A stretch of 7,366 nt of DNA from PBB1 sp031390425 (GTDB taxonomy: Bacteria; Pseudomonadota; Gammaproteobacteria; Burkholderiales; Burkholderiaceae_C), in NCBI GenBank assembly GCA_031390425.1, contig JANMTL010000244.1, forward strand, positions 1 to 7,366, given 5' to 3'. Below the pieces are notes generated by a model, which was given only the letters and a program-made list of their open reading frames with translations, had not been told where the DNA came from and searched no databases. Within the stretch, counting starts at the first letter, position 1, and each line of letters opens with the position of its first letter. The translations under genes and the position numbers were made by a program. Below, piece after piece: positions 1-5,211 of the stretch.

Positions 1-1078
1 TCAGGTCGCCGGGCGCGCGGCACAGGTAGGTCGGCACGTTGTTCAGGATCGGCTTTTCGCCGAGATAGAACTCGATCATCTTCGGCACGTAGGGATAGAT
101 CGACTTGTCGTCTGCGACACCAGTGCCGATCGCGTTCGACAGCGTCACGTTGCCGGCCCGGTAGGCGCCGAGCAAGCCCGCGCAGCCGAGGGTGGAGTCC
201 TCGCGGAAAACGGTCGGGTCGAGGAAATCGTCGTCGACCCGGCGGTAGATCACATCGATCCGCTTCGGGCCTTGCGTGGTGCGCATGTAGACGAAGTTGT
301 CCTTGACGAAGAGGTCTTGTCCCTCGACCAGTTCGATGCCCATCTGCTGCGCCAGGAACGCGTGCTCGAAGTAGGCGCTGTTGTGCATGCCCGGTGTCAG
401 CACGACCACCGTCGGCTCGTTGACCGAGGCGGGCGCCACTGCGCGCAGTGTTTCGAGCAGCATGTCGGGGTAATGCGCGACCGGCTCGACGCGGTGCTGG
501 CTGAACAGCTCGGGGAACAGCCGCATCATCATCTTGCGGTTTTCGAGCATGTAGCTGACGCCGCTGGGCACGCGCAGGTTGTCTTCGAGCACGTAGTAGC
601 TGCCGCTGCCATCGGCATTGCCAGCCCGCACGATGTCGATGCCCGCGATGTGCGAGTAGACGCCGCAAGGCACGTCGACGCCCATCATCTCGGGACGGAA
701 CTGCGCGTTCTTCAGGACTTGATCGCCGGGAACGATGCCGGCGCGGATGATCTCCTGGCCGTGATAGACGTCGTGGATGAACCGGTTCAAGGCCGTCACG
801 CGCTGGCGCAAGCCTCTTTCCATGTCGATCCATTCGTGCGACGGAATCACGCGCGGGATCAGATCGAACGGGATCAGCCGCTCGGTGCCTGCGCCGTCCT
901 CGTCTTTCGCGCCATACACCGCGAAGGTGATGCCGACGCGGCGAAAGATCATCTCCGCTTCTTCGCGGCGCGACTTCATCACGTCGCCGGGTTGCTGCGC
1001 GAGCCACTGCTCGTAGCCGCGATAGTGCTCCCGCACCTGGGTGCTGGTGGCCTGCATCTCGTCAAAGCTCGATCTCAT
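1..1078 (-). CDS. Circularly permuted ATP-grasp protein (DUF404/DUF407 type), C-terminus cut by window edge
   Basis: The 359 visible residues match the circularly permuted ATP-grasp family, usually about 470-490 residues, so roughly the last quarter lies off the left edge. Hallmarks seen are DVYHGQEI (103-110), VLEDNLRVPSGVSYMLENR (163-181), TPGMHNSAYFEHAFLAQQMG (228-247), ELVEGQDL (249-256) and a late segment with GNVTLSNAIGTGVADDK (309-325). ATP-grasp enzymes couple ATP hydrolysis to carboxylate-amine ligation; for this subfamily the substrate is not established, and a peptide or peptide-like ligase role is only inferred. No signal peptide or membrane segment is visible, so it is probably cytoplasmic. 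Two in-frame ATGs exist, at 1084 and 1078. I chose 1078 because AGGAG (1087-1091) sits 8 nt upstream of it but only 2 nt from the other. Family members are often followed by an alpha-E (DUF403) protein and a transglutaminase-like protein, which would lie beyond position 1. Family assignment is confident; function is not. Confidence 0.9.
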   Translation of the reverse strand, partial: MRSSFDEMQATSTQVREHYRGYEQWLAQQPGDVMKSRREEAEMIFRRVGITFAVYGAKDEDGAGTERLIPFDLIPRVIPSHEWIDMERGLRQRVTALNRFIHDVYHGQEIIRAGIVPGDQVLKNAQFRPEMMGVDVPCGVYSHIAGIDIVRAGNADGSGSYYVLEDNLRVPSGVSYMLENRKMMMRLFPELFSQHRVEPVAHYPDMLLETLRAVAPASVNEPTVVVLTPGMHNSAYFEHAFLAQQMGIELVEGQDLFVKDNFVYMRTTQGPKRIDVIYRRVDDDFLDPTVFREDSTLGCAGLLGAYRAGNVTLSNAIGTGVADDKSIYPYVPKMIEFYLGEKPILNNVPTYLCRAPGDL

Positions 1079-1163
1079 CGGCATCACTCCTGCACCAGTA
1101 CGAAGCAAAATTCAGGCCATTGGGGGGTAGTTTCGCAAAGTTCGATCATGCACGCCGATGATT
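1079..1163 (-). other. Intergenic gap between comEC and the ATP-grasp gene
   Basis: These 85 bp hold the AGGAG ribosome-binding site and little else that can be supported. Just after the comEC stop there is a weak inverted repeat (ATCAT/ATGAT, 8 nt loop), too short and without a T run to call a terminator. No convincing -35/-10 pair is visible, so the ATP-grasp gene could be read through from comEC or have an unrecognised promoter here. Confidence 0.5.
1087..1091 (-). promoter_or_regulatory. Ribosome-binding site of the ATP-grasp gene
   Basis: Read on the minus strand this is AGGAG, followed by 8 nt and then the ATG at 1078. It is the clearest Shine-Dalgarno sequence in the window and decides between the two in-frame start codons (1084 and 1078) in favour of 1078. 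Confidence 0.75.
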
Positions 1164-3578
1164 TCACGGCGCCGGTGCGGCGTGCCAATGCCAGTAGCGA
1201 GGCTCGTCCGCACGAATGCAAGACCCGCTCTGTGCGGCAACCTCCGAATCGCTGCGCCAGCTCCACGCACCGCAGGCGGGGCTGTCGACGGTGGCGATGC
1301 CGCGTTCGCGGTAACGCGCCAGCACCTCACCGGCAGGGTGGCCGTAACGGTTGCGATGACCGGCCTGAAAAACGGCCACCCGCGGCGCAACCGCATCGAG
1401 AAACGCCGCGATCGACGACGTCTTGCTGCCGTGGTGCGGCACCAGCAGCACGTCGCTGCGCAGCGCGTCGCGGTGCTCGCGCAGCAGCCGGATTTCCTGG
1501 TCGCGTTCGATGTCGCCGGTGAGCAGCGCGCTCGCACTCGCGCCCTGCACCCGCAGCACACACGACATCGCGTTCGAGCGCTGCACCCGCGCGTAGTCGT
1601 CGCCCGACGGATGCAGCACCTCGAAACGCACGCCGTCCCAGTCCCAACGCTGGCCGGCCTCGCAGCGACCCGTCGGTACGCCTTGCAACCGAGCATCGAT
1701 CCGCAGCGGATGCGAGTCTTCGATCGAACTGGCCAGCTCGCCGATCGGCAGGCTTTGCAGCAACGCCGATGCGCCGCCGACGTGGTCGGTGTCGCGGTGG
1801 CTCAGCAGCAGCATGTCGATGCGGTGATCGCCCCGCGCGCGCAGCAGCGGCAGCAGCACGCGCTGGCCGGCATCGGAGTCGGGCGAATACTGCGGGCCGG
1901 CGTCGTACACCAGCACATGGTGCCGGGTGCGCACGATCACGGCGGTGCCCTGCCCCACATCGGCCGCCACCAGTTCGAACTGGCCCGCCGTCGGCAACGC
2001 GCGAGGCGGCAGCAACAGGGGCAGCACCAGCGGCACCGCCAGCATCCGCACCCGCCACGGCAACGGCATTACCAGCAAGCCGGCGGCGAGCAGGCCGGCC
2101 GCTTGCGCCCACCCTGGGGCGACTCCGACCGACCACACCGCGGCCGGCGCGCCCGACAACCACCCCAGCCCTGCGCTGAGCGCCGACACGACCCACGCCC
2201 CCAGCGTCCACAGCGGGGGCAGGATGCTGCCCAGCAGTGCCAGCGGCGTGATCACCAAGGTGATCAGCGGGATGGCGATCAGATTGGCCGCATAACCAAC
2301 CAGCGACAGTTGCTGAAAAAACACCAGCGTCAGCGGCGTCAGGCCGAGCGTCGCGACGAGCTGCGTGCGCAGGCCGCCGACGATCACGCCGCGCAACGAC
2401 GCCACCGGCTTCTGATCTCCCGACACCATCAACAGCCCGACCGCCGCGAACGACAGCCAGAACCCCGGCTGCAACAGCGCCCACGGATCGAGCACGGTCA
2501 CCACGGTGGCGGCCGACAGCAGCACCAGCGGCCACGGCCAGCGCAGGCCGGCGCTGCGCAGCAAACACACGGTTGCGAGCATCCACACGGTGCGTTGCGA
2601 TGGGACGCCCCAGCCGGAGAACACGGCGTAGGCGAACGCCACCGCGAAGCCGCCCCACAGCGCCGCCGTCGGTGTGGCAAGGCGGTGGCTCAAGCGCGCG
2701 CTGCGACGCCACAGCGCGCCGATCGCCACACCGGCCAGCCAAGCGAACATCGTGATGTGCAATCCGCTGATCGAGACGAGGTGCGAGATGCCGGTGCGGC
2801 GAAACAGCTCCCAGTCGTTGCGCTCGATCGACGACTGGTCGCCCACTGCCAACGCCGCCAACACACCCGCCGCGCGGCGATCGGGCACGGCGGCTTCGAT
2901 GGCGTCGCGCACGCGCTGGCGCAGCCGTTCGATGGGATGCGCGGCGGCGCGGTCGATCAACAGCGGCGTCGGTGTGTCGCGCACCGAGCCGGTGGCCCGC
3001 ACGCCTTCTTCGAACCAGCGCAGTTCCTGATCGAAGCCGTGCGGATTCGACAGACCGTGCGGACGGCGCAGGCGGACGCCGAAACTCCAGCGCTGTCCGG
3101 CGCGCAATTCGAGCTGCGCGGCAGTCGGCGTCGCGTCTGCATCGAAGCCGTGATACCAGCCCAGCGACAGGGTCGCTGGCACGACGGCGGGCTGACCATC
3201 CTGCAGCGCCTGCTCGACCTCGAAGCGAAACCGCAGCCCGCTGGCGGTGCGCTGCGGCAAGCTCGCGACGACCCCGGTGATTTGCAGATCCCGGCCTTCG
3301 ATCGCCGCAGGCAACGCGTCGGCCAGCCGACGTGCCGCGCGCTCTCCGGTGGTGCCGAAAGCCAGCAGCGCCAAGCCCAGCGCGCCGATCACCGCGTGCT
3401 TGCGCATTGCGGCTGCCACCACCAGCAAACCACTCAACAGCATGCAGGCCGCATACACCGCAGGCGCTTGCAGCGTCGCCTCGCGCAGTTGAAACGCCGC
3501 ACCCAGCGGCCAGGCCGCGCCCCACAGCGCCAGACGCCAGCCGGTGTTCACGGCTCGGGCAGCGCGGGGTGCAAACAT
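1164..3578 (-). CDS. comEC: ComEC/Rec2 family DNA-uptake channel protein
   Basis: This 804-residue protein has the usual size and order of proteobacterial ComEC, the inner-membrane channel that passes single-stranded DNA into the cytoplasm during natural transformation. The N-terminus has hydrophobic segments (about 14-30, 40-57, 62-76) and then a soluble DUF4131/OB-like region (about 95-205). The Competence domain begins near 235 with GDQSS and the signature SHLVSISGLHI (265-275), followed by many membrane segments to about 525. The C-terminal metallo-beta-lactamase-like domain has DVGQG (540-544), YDAG (558-561), SHRDTDHVGG (593-602), LLTGD (685-689), VPHHGS (713-718) and GHRNRYGHP (740-748). 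The metal-ligand motif is therefore intact, consistent with the proposed nuclease role of this domain. The ATG at 3578 has no clear Shine-Dalgarno sequence. The gene is divergent from the RidA-dsbB unit and the frame is uninterrupted. Naming is confident; whether the host is transformable cannot be judged here. Confidence 0.96.
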   Translation of the reverse strand: MFAPRAARAVNTGWRLALWGAAWPLGAAFQLREATLQAPAVYAACMLLSGLLVVAAAMRKHAVIGALGLALLAFGTTGERAARRLADALPAAIEGRDLQITGVVASLPQRTASGLRFRFEVEQALQDGQPAVVPATLSLGWYHGFDADATPTAAQLELRAGQRWSFGVRLRRPHGLSNPHGFDQELRWFEEGVRATGSVRDTPTPLLIDRAAAHPIERLRQRVRDAIEAAVPDRRAAGVLAALAVGDQSSIERNDWELFRRTGISHLVSISGLHITMFAWLAGVAIGALWRRSARLSHRLATPTAALWGGFAVAFAYAVFSGWGVPSQRTVWMLATVCLLRSAGLRWPWPLVLLSAATVVTVLDPWALLQPGFWLSFAAVGLLMVSGDQKPVASLRGVIVGGLRTQLVATLGLTPLTLVFFQQLSLVGYAANLIAIPLITLVITPLALLGSILPPLWTLGAWVVSALSAGLGWLSGAPAAVWSVGVAPGWAQAAGLLAAGLLVMPLPWRVRMLAVPLVLPLLLPPRALPTAGQFELVAADVGQGTAVIVRTRHHVLVYDAGPQYSPDSDAGQRVLLPLLRARGDHRIDMLLLSHRDTDHVGGASALLQSLPIGELASSIEDSHPLRIDARLQGVPTGRCEAGQRWDWDGVRFEVLHPSGDDYARVQRSNAMSCVLRVQGASASALLTGDIERDQEIRLLREHRDALRSDVLLVPHHGSKTSSIAAFLDAVAPRVAVFQAGHRNRYGHPAGEVLARYRERGIATVDSPACGAWSWRSDSEVAAQSGSCIRADEPRYWHWHAAPAP

Positions 3579-3632
3579 GCGTCGCAGTGTAGGATTTCGT
3601 GCTGCTCCTCAACCTCCTCGGAACACCCTCTC
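3579..3632. promoter_or_regulatory. Divergent intergenic region between comEC and the RidA-like gene
   Basis: All promoter elements for two divergent genes would have to lie in these 54 bp or inside the genes. On the minus strand TTGAGG (3607-3612) and TACACT (3586-3591), 15 nt apart, resemble -35 and -10 boxes for comEC, with only 7 nt from the -10 box to the ATG. On the plus strand TAGGAT (3590-3595) could be a -10 box for the RidA-like gene, without a good -35. The two candidate -10 boxes share two bases. The matches are weak and were found by eye. Confidence 0.3.
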
Positions 3633-4109
3633 ATGACTGCATCCGCGTCCGTCTACGACCGTTTGAAAGCACTCGGCATCGAGCTGCCGCCGCTGGCCTC
3701 ACCGGCGGCTGCCTATTTGCCATTCGTGCGCACCGGCAACCTGGTTTTCTTGTCCGGACACATTGCCAAACGCGACGGCAAGCCCTGGGTCGGCCAGCTT
3801 GGCTTGAACATGGACACTGGCACCGGCAAGCAAGCCGCGCGCGCGGTCGCGATCGACTTGCTGGGCACGCTGCACGCCGCCATCGGCGACCTGAACCAGG
3901 TCGAGCGCATCGTCACGGTGATGAGTTTGGTCAACAGCACCGGCAGCTACACCGAACAGCACCTGGTCACCAACGGCTGCTCCGAATTGCTCGCCGAACT
4001 GTTCGGCGACAAGGGCCAGCACGCACGCAGCGCGTTCGGTGTGGCGCAGATTCCGATGGGCGCGTGTGTGGAGATCGAGCTGATCGTGCAGGTCGCGCAG
4101 GTCGCGTGA
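3633..4109 (+). CDS. RidA/YjgF/YER057c/UK114 family protein (longer subfamily)
   Basis: This 158-residue protein belongs to the Rid superfamily. Canonical RidA is a cytoplasmic enzyme that hydrolyses reactive enamine/imine intermediates released by PLP-dependent enzymes. Visible signatures are LPFVRTGNLVFLSGH (29-43), LLGTLHAAIGDLNQVERIV (76-94) and ARSAFGVAQIPMGACVEIEL (131-150). R132 corresponds to the substrate-carboxylate-binding arginine of RidA, and E147/E149 to the conserved C-terminal glutamate. The protein is about 30 residues longer than canonical RidA, with an N-terminal extension (about 1-28) beginning TASASVYDRLKALGIELPP. It therefore fits the longer uncharacterised YjgF-like subgroup rather than RidA itself, and the conserved Cys two residues after the Arg is replaced by A134. 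The open frame runs far upstream, antisense to comEC, but homology begins at the ATG at 3633, preceded by a weak GGA at about 9 nt. The stop overlaps the dsbB start. The substrate is unknown. Confidence 0.92.
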   Translation: MTASASVYDRLKALGIELPPLASPAAAYLPFVRTGNLVFLSGHIAKRDGKPWVGQLGLNMDTGTGKQAARAVAIDLLGTLHAAIGDLNQVERIVTVMSLVNSTGSYTEQHLVTNGCSELLAELFGDKGQHARSAFGVAQIPMGACVEIELIVQVAQVA

Positions 4110-4624
4110 TGGCGACTGCGGCGTCAAGCGCAACGCGATTGCTGCTGGCGATGGCGGTGCTGTGCGTCGGCGCGGTGGCTGCGGCCCTGGTGTCGCAGCA
4201 TGTGTTCGACATGCAGCCCTGCCCCTGGTGCATCCTGCAACGCGTCATCTACCTTGCGATCGCCGTGCTGTGCCTGATCGGCGCGCTGTGGTCATCGATC
4301 ACCGCGCGGCGCGGCCTCGGCGTGCTGGCGTTGCTGCTGTCCCTCAGCGGAGCGGCATCGGCGCTGTACCAGCACTTGGTAGCGTCGAAATCAGCCTCGT
4401 GCAACCTGACCTTTGCCGACAAGGTGATCAGCGCCCTCGGCCTCGACGGCAGCTTGCCGTGGCTGCTGCAGGTGAATGCCAACTGCTCCGACGCCGCGGT
4501 GTCGCTGCTCGGCGTGCCGTATGCGTACTGGAGCCTGGCGCTGTTCGTGGTGCTGGCGGTGGCCGCGGTTCGGGTCGTGCAGACCCAGGCGCATCGATCT
4601 CAGTGGGGCGCGTCGGCTGCATAG
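4109..4624 (+). CDS. dsbB: Disulfide bond formation protein B (DsbB)
   Basis: This 171-residue inner-membrane protein re-oxidises the periplasmic oxidase DsbA and passes the electrons to quinone. Four hydrophobic segments are visible (about 10-29, 45-62, 69-87 and 138-157). The first periplasmic loop has the motif HVFDMQPCPWCILQR (31-45), with the redox pair C38/C41 and an arginine (R45) where DsbB has its quinone-associated Arg. The second loop supplies C98 and C126, the pair that contacts DsbA. LLGVPYAYWSL (133-143) is a family hallmark near the last membrane segment. All four essential cysteines are present, so the protein should be active. The ATG at 4109 shares its A with the TGA stop of the RidA-like gene, and AGG lies 7 nt upstream, suggesting translational coupling. 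No dsbA is in the window. The last 25 bp overlap the 3' end of the convergent isomerase gene. Confidence 0.96.
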   Translation: MATAASSATRLLLAMAVLCVGAVAAALVSQHVFDMQPCPWCILQRVIYLAIAVLCLIGALWSSITARRGLGVLALLLSLSGAASALYQHLVASKSASCNLTFADKVISALGLDGSLPWLLQVNANCSDAAVSLLGVPYAYWSLALFVVLAVAAVRVVQTQAHRSQWGASAA

Positions 4625-5199
4625 GCCAGCGCGTCGTCCAGGCGGTCGTTGCCCCAGAACATCTCGCCGCGCACGAAGAACGTCGGCGCGCCGAAGATGC
4701 CCAGTGCCTGCGCGGCCTCGGTCTGTCGTCGCAGCTTCAGCTTGTTGGCATCGGACAGCGCTTCGCTGATGATCTGCGGTGCGGGCAGGCCGAGTTGCCC
4801 GAGCACTTCATCGACGACATCATGCGCATCGATGTCGCGGTCTTCAGCGAAATTGAGCGACATCATGCGACGGCAATAAGCGCCCATCCACGGCTGCTCG
4901 GCACCGACCAGTGCCACGCGCAGCGGCAGCAGCGCAGCACGTGGAAAGGTGGTCGGGCGTTGCCACGGCAGGCCGTATTTGCGGCACTCGCGCTGCATGT
5001 CTTTCCAGACGTACTCGCCCTTCGCTTTTTGCAACACGAACGGCGAGGTGTTCCAGCCGAAGCTGCGAAAGATCGGCCCCAGCAGAAACGGCTTCCAGCG
5101 AATCGGCACTTGATGCCGGGCCGCAGCGGCTTCGATGCGCATCACGCTCAGGTAGCTGTAATTGCTGCCGAACTCGAACCAGAATTCGATCTCACGCAT
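4600..5199 (-). CDS. 2-hydroxychromene-2-carboxylate isomerase-like protein (thioredoxin fold, GST kappa-like)
   Basis: This 199-residue protein matches the glutathione-dependent 2-hydroxychromene-2-carboxylate isomerase family in length and motifs. The family enzyme NahD acts in naphthalene breakdown, but most chromosomal homologues have unknown substrates. The N-terminus FWFEFGSNYSYLS (6-18) carries S12, equivalent to the catalytic, glutathione-contacting serine; the usual Pro after it is N13. IRWKPFLLGPIF (33-44) and the cis-proline segment GIFGAPTFFV (167-176, P172) followed by GEMFWGNDRLDDAL (178-191) are typical. There is no CXXC and no signal peptide, so it is not a DsbA despite the shared fold and the neighbouring dsbB. 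The start lies 12 bp after the parC stop with a weak AGGCGA upstream, implying an operon with parC. No other aromatic degradation genes are present, so a catabolic role is unsupported; a general glutathione-linked isomerase or oxidoreductase is equally possible. Confidence 0.9.
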   Translation of the reverse strand: MREIEFWFEFGSNYSYLSVMRIEAAAARHQVPIRWKPFLLGPIFRSFGWNTSPFVLQKAKGEYVWKDMQRECRKYGLPWQRPTTFPRAALLPLRVALVGAEQPWMGAYCRRMMSLNFAEDRDIDAHDVVDEVLGQLGLPAPQIISEALSDANKLKLRRQTEAAQALGIFGAPTFFVRGEMFWGNDRLDDALAYAADAPH

Positions 5200-5211
5200 T
5201 CGCTTCGCCTG

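Noticed and set aside
437..450. Perfect 14 bp palindrome CACTGCGCGCAGTG
   Set aside because: It lies inside the ATP-grasp coding sequence, is a single copy, and a match of this length is not surprising by chance in several kilobases of GC-rich DNA.
1121..1128. Run of G residues as a phase-variation tract upstream of the ATP-grasp gene
   Set aside because: Only about six G in a row and not placed within a coding frame or a recognisable promoter spacer.
1145..1163. Short inverted repeat after the comEC stop as a possible terminator
   Set aside because: The stem has only 5 AT-containing pairs (ATCAT/ATGAT) with an 8 nt loop and no following T run on the minus strand.
1084..1266. 60-codon minus-strand frame between comEC and the ATP-grasp gene, ending in a TGATG overlap with the upstream ATG
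   Set aside because: It starts inside the comEC 3' end (about 100 bp overlap), has no clear ribosome-binding site or recognisable motif, and the ATG it overlaps is not the preferred start of the ATP-grasp gene.
272..1522. 416-codon plus-strand open frame opposite the ATP-grasp gene
   Set aside because: Codon-aligned antisense shadow of the ATP-grasp gene that turns Arg/Pro-rich past its end; no family resemblance.
1327..3612. Long (761-codon) minus-strand open frame overlapping comEC in another frame
   Set aside because: The translation is dominated by Arg, Ala and Gly with no recognisable domain, while the alternative frame gives a complete ComEC.
1158..4109. Very long open frame (about 980 codons) on the plus strand, antisense to comEC and continuing into the RidA-like gene
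   Set aside because: It is codon-aligned with comEC on the opposite strand, so stops could arise only from comEC codons TTA, CTA or TCA, which are rare in GC-rich genes. The translation over comEC is Arg/Gln/His-rich and low in complexity. Only the part from 3633 on is a real protein.
4600..5199. Reading the thioredoxin-fold protein as a DsbA partner of the adjacent DsbB
   Set aside because: It lacks a CXXC motif and a signal peptide, and its serine and cis-proline motifs match the glutathione-dependent isomerase family.
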